64,000 nucleotides of DNA. It comes from Symsagittifera roscoffensis (lineage: Eukaryota; Xenacoelomorpha; Acoela; Convolutidae). The notes beneath the pieces were generated by a model. The model made no database searches and had not been told where the DNA came from. It saw only the letters and a program-made list of their open reading frames with translations. The position numbers and the translations under genes were made by a program. Positions 8,574 to 18,026 of the stretch are shown here, in pieces; position 1 is the first letter of the stretch, and each line of letters opens with the position of its first letter. The stretch is taken from NCBI RefSeq assembly GCF_963678635.1, contig NC_087070.1, positions 29,486,048 through 29,550,047 on the forward strand. The letters are read 5' to 3'.

Positions 8574-11496
8574 ATCACACTTCTTTTTAACAAGAGTTAA
8601 ATTCTTAGGACATAATATAGAAAGAAAAACAATCACTCCTTTAAAATCACGCATTGATGCTATTCAGAAGCTCCAACCACCAACAAACAAAAAGAAAATC
8701 CAAGAATTCCTTGGAATGTTAAACTTTTTAAGCAAATATGTCTATAAAATGCAATTATACCTAAGACCATTCTATAATATACTTAGACAACAAAATAATT
8801 TTGAATGGAACACAGAACATCAAGCACGATTTGAAGAAATTAAAAAACTCTTAACTGAACAAATTTCGAATACAATTCCAGATCCAAATCAACCATTCTA
8901 TGCAATGTGCGATGCTTCGAATTTTGGCATCGGCGCAGCATTATTACAATCACACAATGGTACAAACAAAATGAACCTTATATCAGCAAATTCTCGACTA
9001 TTCACTCAAGCAGAACTACGACTCTCAACTCTAATGAGAGAATGTACAGCCATAATATATACACTAACAGAATATGAATTTCTGATACTTGGATCAAAAC
9101 ATCCAACAGTTCTATTTACAGATCACAAACCAATCATCTTTCTCTTTACACAAAAATCCAATCCAAATCACCGAGTTTATAGATTTCAATTAATTCTAAT
9201 GAAATTCCCAAACTTACATATAGTTTGGACAGCAGGAAAGAATCTTGCATTACCAGACACTTTAAGTCGAAATACACCACCTGAATTACTTACACGTAAA
9301 ACTACAGTTGAAATACCCAAAAATATAAAATTCTACCTTGCAGAAAACGAAACATCACCCCGACTAGAATGCAAATATGCAGTAAAAACTGACGTTGAAC
9401 AATCACAGATAAACAATCTACAACACTTCCCACTTTATTTAGATTGCCAAAATAACCACTACGAAGTTGATCTACTTGGAACATCAACTTTTAAACCAAT
9501 TCCATATTCACAATGGATAAAAAATAATACCCAACAAAAAAGAGTAAAACAACACCCGCATAAAAAAGACCTTTTTCCATTAATTGAAAAAGAAAATCTA
9601 ACTGATAAAATAAATTTATCAGGACCACAAACAAACGATTCAAAATACACGATAAATCAAGTTTTTGACCTCCATGACCCACTTGATACAATTCCTTTAT
9701 CTAAATTAGAAATTGAAAACATTTTTCTCCCCCCAACAGATAAAATTACAATTAATATTTTGAAACAATATCAAAATCTTGACCCAGTAATTAGACAACT
9801 AAAATCATGGCACAAATATAAAACTAAACCCGTCAAGGCAGATACAACTATTTTAGGAAATAAAACACTCCTCCGATATTTTCGAAAATTTAATAATACA
9901 ACAATTAACGAAAACACAGACCTTCTAGAATGCCAATTAAATGAATCTACAGTTCCCTGTCTCCCTCTAAGTATGATTCTTATAGCTTTTAATATTTCAC
10001 ATACACAAAACATTAAAGGACATTCTGGATCAGAGAAAACATATTCAAATTTCATACAAAACTTTTATTTTCCAAATGCACCAATTTGGATAAAAGTACT
10101 ATGCAATGATTGTATAGTATGTCAGCTAAATAAACCTTATCCAAATCAAAAACAAATAGCACAAAAACAAGATTTTAAAGGACAAAGTTTGTACTTTAAC
10201 CACCGTATTTCATTTGATACAAAAGGACCAATTTCACCCTCATCCGAAGGAAACTCCTACATTATGGTAATTGTTGACGCGTTTACACATTATGTAGCAC
10301 TTAACCCAGTACCACATTTTAACGCTTATTACGCTTACACAACACTTTATGAACACTGGATAGCCAAATTCGGACTACCAGAAATTTTAGTTACAGACAA
10401 CGGTACAGAATTCATAAATAATGAAATCATCTTACTATGTCATTTATATAACATCAAACACAAACCACGTACATCTCACGCACCTTGGACAAACGGCTTA
10501 GTCGAAGGTATGAACCGTTCACTACAAGAATATCTTAGATGTATCATCAATGGAAATGATACAAGATACACCGAATGGTCAGCAGATGTAAAACTATTTC
10601 CCTTAGCATATAATTCACAAATCACGACAACTCTAGGAATGTCACCATATGAAATGGTTTTTAATCAAAAGCCACGCAAACCAATTATGTTTACAGCAAA
10701 CTCTCATAAAAATGCACAAAGTTATTGCCAACCGAATAAAGACTCAATTTGTTATAACCTACCTTTACACACACACGATGAAAATCATTTTCATCACCCA
10801 CAAATTCTTAAATTAGCCTCCGGTACACATACCGAATGGATTTTGAACAGAGATAAAAAACACAATGAAATTTACCAAAAAGTAACAAAAAAGTTGTTAC
10901 AAAGGCAAAACATTAATGAACAAATAAATTCACGCTTTACACCAGCCTCCGATTTAAAAATTGGAACATTTGTTTTAATACCCAATTTTAACACTCAAAA
11001 AGGAATCTCTAAAAAATTACAACCCCTTCGTAAAAGACCATACCAAATAATTGCCAAACCCACTGATGTCACATATAAAATCACCGACTCAGACCAAAAA
11101 GAAAGTGTTCAACATCGAAACAACCTATTACCTTATTACCCAAAAGAATACGCACTACGCGAACTAACTCAATTATATTCTTTCACAGGTTTAAAAACTA
11201 TTCAAAATAACCCACATACGGAGAATAAAACAAAGGAACAACATGACATTCATCTCGAAAACCAAAATAAAAAATCAACTATAACGAAAAACAATACAAA
11301 AAAGCTAGATCAAAATATACCTCAAAAAGAAAGAAAAAATAGAAAATTGACAGAAAAAATAATACCCCAAGAACAAATCGACAAATCAGAACATAGAGAG
11401 TCATCACGACTTAGAAATCAACCACGTAAAAACTATAAAACATTCATTCCACAATCTAAAATAATAAAGAAAGTCGAATTTCAAAAACAACTTTAA
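8545..11496 (+). CDS. pol: Pol part 3: RT thumb, RNase H and integrase (DD35E)
   Basis: The frame is open from the RT thumb to the stop at 11494. RNase H follows with YAMCDASNFGIGAALLQ near 8905 and TDHKPIIFLF near 9118. The integrase zinc-binding region is H..NIKGH with CNDCIVC near 10000-10125. The catalytic triad is Asp at 10216-10218 (SFDTKGP), Asp at 10396-10398 (TDNGTEF) and Glu at 10504-10506 (GLVEGMN), giving 35 residues between the last two, as in retroviral integrases. A basic, lysine-rich tail of about 200 residues follows, without a chromodomain I can recognise. From its first in-frame ATG (8716) the segment is 926 residues with no internal stop, so this part is well preserved although the upstream Pol is frameshifted. 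Confidence 0.95.
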   Translation, partial: NENLKAAPDKSHFFLTRVKFLGHNIERKTITPLKSRIDAIQKLQPPTNKKKIQEFLGMLNFLSKYVYKMQLYLRPFYNILRQQNNFEWNTEHQARFEEIKKLLTEQISNTIPDPNQPFYAMCDASNFGIGAALLQSHNGTNKMNLISANSRLFTQAELRLSTLMRECTAIIYTLTEYEFLILGSKHPTVLFTDHKPIIFLFTQKSNPNHRVYRFQLILMKFPNLHIVWTAGKNLALPDTLSRNTPPELLTRKTTVEIPKNIKFYLAENETSPRLECKYAVKTDVEQSQINNLQHFPLYLDCQNNHYEVDLLGTSTFKPIPYSQWIKNNTQQKRVKQHPHKKDLFPLIEKENLTDKINLSGPQTNDSKYTINQVFDLHDPLDTIPLSKLEIENIFLPPTDKITINILKQYQNLDPVIRQLKSWHKYKTKPVKADTTILGNKTLLRYFRKFNNTTINENTDLLECQLNESTVPCLPLSMILIAFNISHTQNIKGHSGSEKTYSNFIQNFYFPNAPIWIKVLCNDCIVCQLNKPYPNQKQIAQKQDFKGQSLYFNHRISFDTKGPISPSSEGNSYIMVIVDAFTHYVALNPVPHFNAYYAYTTLYEHWIAKFGLPEILVTDNGTEFINNEIILLCHLYNIKHKPRTSHAPWTNGLVEGMNRSLQEYLRCIINGNDTRYTEWSADVKLFPLAYNSQITTTLGMSPYEMVFNQKPRKPIMFTANSHKNAQSYCQPNKDSICYNLPLHTHDENHFHHPQILKLASGTHTEWILNRDKKHNEIYQKVTKKLLQRQNINEQINSRFTPASDLKIGTFVLIPNFNTQKGISKKLQPLRKRPYQIIAKPTDVTYKITDSDQKESVQHRNNLLPYYPKEYALRELTQLYSFTGLKTIQNNPHTENKTKEQHDIHLENQNKKSTITKNNTKKLDQNIPQKERKNRKLTEKIIPQEQIDKSEHRESSRLRNQPRKNYKTFIPQSKIIKKVEFQKQL

Positions 11497-12090
11497 TTTT
11501 ATATTTAATCATTTTTGCACCTCTGAAATATTTTGAACTTTCATTTTTCAAAATAACATGCTGACAAACACGCAGCGATTCCAGTTCATAATTAGCCAAT
11601 AGGATTCATCCAATCCGTCACTTTCTCTAACTCTAACACAGATCAACTAGACGAACGATATAAACCTCCAGGCATATCTATAACTGTAACTTTGCGACCT
11701 CCAGGTCAAAAATAAGCAAACCACCCCAACTTGACAACTAAAATAAATATCACCATAATATCATAACCCTCCCTTATCTAATAACCCAAAGATCAACAAT
11801 ATTTCTCCAACTTAGACCTCAAATACCCCCCAAAACAAATCTGTTAACTTAGCCTAAAGTAAAAGAACGACCATTTTAATTAGCCTAAAGTATAAAAATC
11901 TCAAAAATACCCCAGATCATTTGACAAATAAAAATAAAGAAAAAGAAGACCTCCCGATCACCATAAAATTTGCCCCCAACAATTTTTCACAAAACTCAAC
12001 CCACTTGTCAAAAAACCAATAAATAATTCGACCACACTTGAAAATTGCCTCAAACAACAAAAAATATTCGATCGAGAAGCCATTTCTTAA
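11497..12090 (+). other. Inter-ORF region between pol and the accessory ORFs
   Basis: No ORF of length was seen. A short open stretch ending at about 11716 (..DERYKPPGISITVTLRPPGQK) looks protein-like and may be the remnant of a lost ORF. Two copies of TAGCCTAAAGTA lie about 30 bp apart (near 11852 and 11881). An imperfect hairpin, TCGAGAAGC ... CTTCTCTCGA (12072-12105), surrounds the ATG of the next ORF. Confidence 0.45.
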
Positions 12091-12321
12091 ATGCTCTTCT
12101 CTCGACCAGTCAACATAATTCTTAACATTCTCATAAACTTTTTAACGATATTTAAACTTTTAATCATATTTCTTTTTGATACCTTTGAATCTTTTGTAAT
12201 AATCTTAATCATTTTTTGCAATATTTTTTTAATTTTCTATTCCATATTTGAACTATACCTCCAGCTTTCAAAAGCTATTGACTATATCCACAGGTACGAT
12301 TCACAAAACTTATCTAAATGA
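12091..12321 (+). CDS. Small hydrophobic membrane ORF A (76 aa)
   Basis: An ATG-started ORF whose residues 5-65 are almost entirely Ile, Leu and Phe (LNILINFLTIFKLLIIFLF.., then ILIIFCNIFLIFYSIF). It should form two membrane helices separated by DTFESF, with a short polar end (IDYIHRYDSQ). The stop overlaps the next start as ATGA at 12318-12321. Position after integrase and before the envelope-like ORF recalls accessory or viroporin-like proteins of compact viruses, but there is no sequence match I recognise. It could also be chance hydrophobicity of T-rich DNA; the exact ATGA junction argues against that. Confidence 0.55.
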   Translation: MLFSRPVNIILNILINFLTIFKLLIIFLFDTFESFVIILIIFCNIFLIFYSIFELYLQLSKAIDYIHRYDSQNLSK

Positions 12322-12506
12322 TACGAACCATTTTTAGTAGAACAGATATTTTCTTACTATTTGTAATTTTTATAACATTTCTATCATCCCTCATCTTGAC
12401 AATATGCAAATGTATAAAGAAAGCAATCATCACATTCGCCCTAGCAACAATCCTCCTAATTCTTTTTCTAGAAGAATACTATAATAAACATAAATTTTTT
12501 CACTAA
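12318..12506 (+). CDS. Small hydrophobic membrane ORF B (62 aa)
   Basis: Starts at the ATGA overlap with ORF A. It has a basic N-terminus (MIRTIFSRTD), a first helix (FLLFVIFITFLSSLILTI), a CKCIKK turn, a second helix (ITFALATILLILFL) and a short charged tail. The last codons overlap the start of the methionine-free ORF (open from 12472) in another frame, at an AAATTTTTTCAC run. A double-pass topology is predicted by eye. The function is unknown. Confidence 0.55.
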   Translation: MIRTIFSRTDIFLLFVIFITFLSSLILTICKCIKKAIITFALATILLILFLEEYYNKHKFFH

Positions 12507-13647
12507 AAGAATATTTCAAAACCTATCAAAAATTGCTAACCAACAGTCACACAGTCAGTCTTCACCGACATCATCCCAAGATAACCCAACAACACCTTCA
12601 ACTATCCAAAACCCCCAAACATCTACACGAATTTCCTTTCAAGATAACCCATATACCTTTGAAGAACGACACGCTCGCTTATCAGAACCACTAGAACCAG
12701 TTCAACGACAAGCACCTCTAAGCGAACCAATATATAATTTATACCCAACATTACCACAAGAATTAAGTAGAATACGAAATCCTAGTCAAAACCAAAATAC
12801 AGTCGAAATAAATAGACAAATTATACATCCTCGACGAAACAGGAATTTTCAAACTCCCCGAGTTCATTTTGATATACCCCAGTCACCATCACAAAGTACT
12901 CCAGAAAACCCCATCGGTATATTAGCAGAAACCCCTACGCTTCTTTCACAACGTAGCACCTCAAGCCTACCCTCAGATTACTTAGGTTCAACACCAACAT
13001 CTGAACAAATACGTGAAAATCCCTTTAACCCTGCAAACCAAACATCACGACTACCATATTGGACAACACATTCATTCACACAAGGTGAACCCAATTTAAT
13101 CAATGATCCAATAGATATTTCTACGGATACAACAACATCCTCATCACTACCAGAAACATTATCACTACCATCAACACCATCAATCAGTCAGATTTCACCA
13201 ACGTCTTTTAACTTCAATTTCCCAATTAACCTCGACGCTAGATACCGAGAACAATCATCAACAAATATTCCTTTAAGACTAGACTGGAATACATTCACAG
13301 CACCTCCACCATTATTTGGACAACACCCAGAAAGTAACCGACTCCACAACTGGGCACTAAATAGACTACAATATAGACAAGACATCCACGAAGACATTCG
13401 TGATCATAACATCCAAATACTCCAACAAAATAGTCTACAATTAAAATTTGAAATCACGGTTAAATTAAACAACATTACTCAACATCCCTATCCATTAAAC
13501 CCACCAAATATAACAGCTCAATCCCTACCACCACCATTTATAACAACTGAAGTAATATACAAATACGACAGATATACCAAAAAGACAATTGGTTACATCA
13601 CATTTTATAACCCATACTCAGGATTGTCATACACATGTATATTCTAA
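12472..13647 (+). CDS. Long ORF X without any ATG codon (about 390 codons)
   Basis: The frame is open from 12472 to TAA at 13645-13647 and contains no in-frame ATG, so it was not picked up as a standard ORF. The N-terminal two thirds is rich in Ser, Thr, Pro, Gln and Asn (SQSSPTSSQDNPTTPS...). The last 120 residues look globular and aromatic (RLDWNTFTAPPPLFGQHPES; LKFEITVKLNN; GYITFYNPYSGLSYTCIF). It overlaps ORF B at its 5' end and the envelope ATG at its 3' end (13635 against stop 13645). Expression would need a spliced leader exon, a frameshift from ORF B at AAATTTTTT, or a near-cognate start. The product is unrecognised; a capsid or matrix-like role is speculation. Confidence 0.6.
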   Translation, partial: KNTIININFFTKRIFQNLSKIANQQSHSQSSPTSSQDNPTTPSTIQNPQTSTRISFQDNPYTFEERHARLSEPLEPVQRQAPLSEPIYNLYPTLPQELSRIRNPSQNQNTVEINRQIIHPRRNRNFQTPRVHFDIPQSPSQSTPENPIGILAETPTLLSQRSTSSLPSDYLGSTPTSEQIRENPFNPANQTSRLPYWTTHSFTQGEPNLINDPIDISTDTTTSSSLPETLSLPSTPSISQISPTSFNFNFPINLDARYREQSSTNIPLRLDWNTFTAPPPLFGQHPESNRLHNWALNRLQYRQDIHEDIRDHNIQILQQNSLQLKFEITVKLNNITQHPYPLNPPNITAQSLPPPFITTEVIYKYDRYTKKTIGYITFYNPYSGLSYTCIF

Positions 13648-16140
13648 AAATTTTAATTTTTCTCCAACTCTTTTTTCTAGTAACCTCCAATCAAAACATA
13701 AATCCTTCCCCCCGCACAGGACCCCAAGATTTATTAGTAACACATTACGATTGTGAAGAAAACGAACAAAAAACACTACACAAATATGCAATAAATCAAG
13801 TATCACAATGCGAAACAGAACCACAAGCCATAGAAACAACAAATGTAATAGCGACACTTTATTCAAAAGCCCGAGCAACAACAGTTATAGGATATAAATT
13901 CACAGCAACATTTTCTGAGAAGAAAGTACATTGTTCACAAGTCTCTAATGGAAATAAAAACCGACTTGACCACGAATCATTCTACCGGAGTAATATCGAA
14001 CGACTTTTGCATCTCAATCCCGAAGATTGTAAAAACGAGTTACTCAGACTAAATATCACAAGAAATAAAAACACAGATAAAAAATTAGTATATTTCCAAG
14101 TTTTTTCAGATTCTGTACATCAAGCAGAACTTGAAAGATATCAAGGACATATAAAATTAGATGAAAAATACCCATACAACGGCGCACACGGAAGATTAAC
14201 TTATGACATACACGATAAACACTGGATACCACATATTGGTATAAATAACCCATCAAACTGCAAAGCAGACACAAAAAATAAAGGATACCAAGAAATAATG
14301 TTTTTCGATTGGAAAATACAACTCGAAAAAATACAACTCACACGCGATTTATCTGACAACACCATGATCTATCAAGGAATTAGATTACCTTGTAAAAACG
14401 ATCAAGGCTATTGTGACCCTACAACACGAACACAAGCAACAATTGTTTGGTTCCCCGAAGACACATGTACAACATTTCAAGTAGCAAAAATACACGCTCG
14501 TATGATAAAATTTCACGAAAAATATTTTATACAGTCAATTCCATATGAACAAGTAAATCCATCACGAAAACAAAGTTCTAATTTTAGGAACATACACAAT
14601 ATAGAAAATAAATTGACACGTTTTCAAATATATCAAGAAACAGAACTTGCATGTTAATACAGAAACCCACTTCACAAAACACAATACTCCGAAATATTAG
14701 TTGAATACGAAAAAGGATTCGACATGACCACTGGAAAAATAAAAATCGACCCATACGCCACAAGTCATCCTATAAACGAAGGAACATCATATATACCAGT
14801 TAATTTTCAAAAAAGTAAAGGTCAACCTGGTGGACATCTAAAACCCCATGACACTAGAAGCACACGTTTACAAGAACTATCACTAATGAATAGTACATAT
14901 TTCGGTAATATCCGCTATGATATTCACCTAGATATGAAATTAGACTACACAATTAGCCGCATTTTTCAAGAAATGTCACTCGCTGAATTAGAAACACTTC
15001 ACCAACTATGCGAATTAGAAAGGACACAAATCCTACAATCACTTGCACTAGCAGTATTAAAAATACCCTACGCAGGATATTTACTATCAGGAAATAGATC
15101 AAATTTTTTAGACTACGAAGGAAACATTTTATGGTTTTATACCTGTACCAAAAAAAGTATCACCACTATATGTTTTTGAAGATAAACGATGCTATAAAAG
15201 AATCCCTATCTTTTATAAGAATAAAGTACCTTTCGCTGACACACTTTCAAGACGAACCTATTTCTGGGATACCGCAGTCCCATGTGGATCAGAAAATAGC
15301 CACAATGTAGTTCAACTGAACCCTGATGAAGATAAATATTACCTTCTTACCCCATATCCCACACTAATGCAATCACTCAAAAAATTTTCACCTGAAAGCA
15401 TTAGAGCTATTGCTCGAAACCCAAATATTGACCTACAATCAATTGGAATATATTCAAAATCCGATATCCAACATCACATTAGAACACAACAATTCCAAGA
15501 ATTATTAACACAAATGGACACTATACAAAGACAATCAATTGACCAAAACTTACGCAAACTTGCCGAAACCGCAGGATTTGCAGATATTTATACACAAGAT
15601 TATAGCGGATATTTTAAAGACATCAAAGACTATATATATCTAAACGGTGAAAAATACCGACCACAAGATATCTCACCTATAAATATTTTTAGCTTTGTTA
15701 CACTCAAAAATGAAATTCTTGATTTTCTAGGATGGCCCTACTACATCTTAGAAAAATTAACTATTTTATACGCAATGTTTAACGTTATAGGATTTCCTTT
15801 TTCACTCTTAAAAGGAATCTACAATACATGCGCTATACACACACAAGTAAACAGACAAGCAAGTGTAGCACGCATACTATTTGCAGGATTTTTTGGAATT
15901 TTTTCATCATCAATAAACAAAATTCTTTTAGACGCACAAATAAAAGAATACAACACAAAAATAGCAACAAGACAGAACACATATGACGAAGAACATAACA
16001 ATGTAGACATAACGCCTACAGCACCACAGTTACCACCCCTACCACATAACCATCCATTATCACTAGTCCCACGAAATTTTCGAAATTTAGCAATAACAAA
16101 GTCCCATTCAACATATAATGACGCACCATTCACTAGATGA
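13635..16140 (+). pseudogene. env: Envelope-like glycoprotein ORF (broken by one stop and one frameshift)
   Basis: Starts with a clear signal peptide (MYILKILIFLQLFFLVTS) and continues as a Cys-containing ectodomain of roughly 690 residues with several N-x-S/T sites. Near the C-terminus it has hydrophobic segments (LTILYAMFNVIGFPFSLL and ILFAGFFGIFSSSI). The tail after them contains PTAPQLPPLP (16015-16044). Breaks in this copy are an in-frame TAA at 14655-14657 and a one-base shift in the A-run near 15149-15156. Downstream frames at 14724-15179 and 15367-16140 carry on the same protein. Position after pol, signal peptide, glycosylation sites and a terminal membrane region support an envelope assignment. 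I do not recognise the fusion-protein class. The start overlaps ORF X by 13 bases. Confidence 0.75.
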
Positions 16141-16222
16141 AAATACATATGAACAAATTATAGAACAACCCCATACCACCGCTTTTCAGTCTCAAAATAA
16201 TAATCTTTTTAGCCCACGATGA
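16118..16222 (+). CDS. Mini ORF Y1 (34 codons) overlapping the env end
   Basis: An ATG at 16118 lies 23 bases before the end of the envelope frame, and the ORF runs to TGA at 16220-16222. The product (MTHHSLDENTYEQIIEQPH...) is acidic and polar. The stop overlaps the ATG of the next ORF as ATGA (16219-16222), the same arrangement as between ORFs A and B. It may be the true start of the following Ser/Pro-rich protein that has since been interrupted, or a separate small ORF. Confidence 0.4.
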   Translation: MTHHSLDENTYEQIIEQPHTTAFQSQNNNLFSPR

Positions 16223-16641
16223 GCCGACAACTTGGATCCCTACACCGCTCAAATTCCCACCCAACCAACCTCAACACTCCAATTACAATAATTCCACTTT
16301 TTGCTTTCCCGCCACCCGATTTCCCAACCAATAATATAACATCAGGCATGAATTCAGACACTAATTCACATATCTCAGTTTTATACTCCATTTCACAACT
16401 CAATAACCCAAATATTGAAACCCCTGATGAATTTGCAGACTCTGAACCATCTCCATCCAATAATTTTCAAACCAACCCCTCAGTTTTTTCAAAACCCCCT
16501 TTTCAACCAATCCCAACAAATAACCCACTCCCATCCATTTCTAACCCTCTTATGCTTCACAAATCACCCCAACCTACTCTTCACTTCATTCAGACCGATC
16601 ATCCAATTCTCCAGACACCCCCCAAATCTCCCAAGAACTAG
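16219..16641 (+). CDS. Ser/Pro/Asn-rich ORF Y2 (140 aa)
   Basis: The ORF starts at the ATGA junction and ends at TAG 16639-16641. Composition is dominated by Pro, Ser, Asn and Thr (FPPPDFPTNNITSGMNSD...). After about 16545 the alternative frame, Y3, has the more protein-like S/T/P/D pattern, so a one-base shift probably separates Y2 from Y3. No homologue is recognised. Confidence 0.45.
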   Translation: MSRQLGSLHRSNSHPTNLNTPITIIPLFAFPPPDFPTNNITSGMNSDTNSHISVLYSISQLNNPNIETPDEFADSEPSPSNNFQTNPSVFSKPPFQPIPTNNPLPSISNPLMLHKSPQPTLHFIQTDHPILQTPPKSPKN

Positions 16642-18026
16642 ATAATTTTATCACCCTACAACAACAACCCTTCCACCTTGACATCCCCACTATAAACCAG
16701 ATTTCATCCACAATAGAATCATCAAACCCACCTACTCCTACACCCTCTTCAGCTTATACCGCATCATTAGCACCATCATCCACATCCACCGAATCATCAA
16801 TTAGCACTAATAGAGCCTACCGCACTTTCAAAAGAAAATTCCCAAACCATCCATTTCCAACAAAACCAGGAACAGCCCGTGAATATATTAATAATCCAAA
16901 TCACACTAACACGAAAGATTTTTTAGCCATCACCTTACCCTCATTTCCACAGTATACTTTGAATACCCCTAACGACACTAACGACACACGTAGTTTTGTA
17001 GATGAACAAGTTTTAATGCCTACACTTCATTGGACATCATATTATCATTTTACTAACCCCCTTTGCCTACCTTTATCTAATACTCACATCGATATCGAAA
17101 GAAATCAAAATATGCTATATCGACTCACCACACCCCTAACACATAGACAATTTACTTATATAGGATATAAAAAGTCACTAAAAACATACACTGCACCCCG
17201 AGCTAACGAATATACGCTAGAATATTACGATCATAACATCATCCGAGCTAACCAAGACCAATTTTTAGATGATGACCGTTTCGCTAACCCACAAATCACA
17301 GAAAAATTCTTCATCAAAACACCATATGTATTTACACTCAATATATTTGATCGCAAATTCGATCACATCATTTCTGAAGCACTAACCGACACACAAGCTT
17401 ACGAAAGTTTTAAAGAAAAATTTCAATTATTTTCACTAACTTTTCATTTCCTTGCACCACATGAACGAGATTTGCACTGCTCACACGATATTATGTTACG
17501 CACTAAACAAACCCACACATATACATATTATCGCTTCATACAAAATCATTTTGATCTACACACTCCATCAAGACAACCACACCACCGTTATCAATTTATT
17601 AATTCTAAGTACACCTCACCATTTTTTCTTAACTTCACATATTGCATCAAAGATACTAACCTTCACGGTATTCTTCGCAATTATGATCCCATAACCCAAA
17701 TGTATATTTTTTGTCCCATCACGAAGACCTTCAACGCAGAAGAATCCAGACCCTTCCTTATCCCACACGAATTTATTCAACCTATAGAAATCCCGATATT
17801 AGAATTCATCCACAACACTAAATACAATCACAAATTATATAATCTCATCCAAAACACACCTTATGATTTTGCAGTTGGCACTGAAGAACTAAAAACCATT
17901 AAAGCACTTCAATTGCTTTGGCCACTGCTTCAAACTAAAAACATCATTCGCATACTAGCAAAATTACTAACTAATTCCGACATAATACACGACATCTTCC
18001 CCCACGGTTTTTTCCCCGACGACTAA
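16545..18026 (+). CDS. C-terminal ORF Y3, disordered N-part and globular C-part
   Basis: Open from 16545 to TAA at 18024-18026; the first in-frame ATG is only near 17014. The N-terminal part is low-complexity S/T/P (PTPTPSSAYTASLAPSSTST). From about 16800 it becomes a folded-looking, aromatic and His/Tyr-rich domain of about 400 residues (FKRKFPNHPFPTKPGT; LHWTSYYHFTNPLCLPLS; LLWPLLQTKNIIRILAKLL). The layout, a disordered start and a globular end, is the same as in ORF X, although I see no clear sequence similarity between them. The stop is followed at once by CAG|GTAAGT. Unknown function. Confidence 0.6.
   Translation, partial: PSYASQITPTYSSLHSDRSSNSPDTPQISQELDNFITLQQQPFHLDIPTINQISSTIESSNPPTPTPSSAYTASLAPSSTSTESSISTNRAYRTFKRKFPNHPFPTKPGTAREYINNPNHTNTKDFLAITLPSFPQYTLNTPNDTNDTRSFVDEQVLMPTLHWTSYYHFTNPLCLPLSNTHIDIERNQNMLYRLTTPLTHRQFTYIGYKKSLKTYTAPRANEYTLEYYDHNIIRANQDQFLDDDRFANPQITEKFFIKTPYVFTLNIFDRKFDHIISEALTDTQAYESFKEKFQLFSLTFHFLAPHERDLHCSHDIMLRTKQTHTYTYYRFIQNHFDLHTPSRQPHHRYQFINSKYTSPFFLNFTYCIKDTNLHGILRNYDPITQMYIFCPITKTFNAEESRPFLIPHEFIQPIEIPILEFIHNTKYNHKLYNLIQNTPYDFAVGTEELKTIKALQLLWPLLQTKNIIRILAKLLTNSDIIHDIFPHGFFPDD

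Noticed and set aside
9302-10055. Several minus-strand ORFs opposite pol
   Set aside because: Shadow frames of the integrase-coding strand; the plus strand has clear catalytic motifs.
16415-16645. Second overlapping Pro/Phe-rich ORF
   Set aside because: A low-complexity shadow in the third frame of ORF Y2, without an independent start signal.
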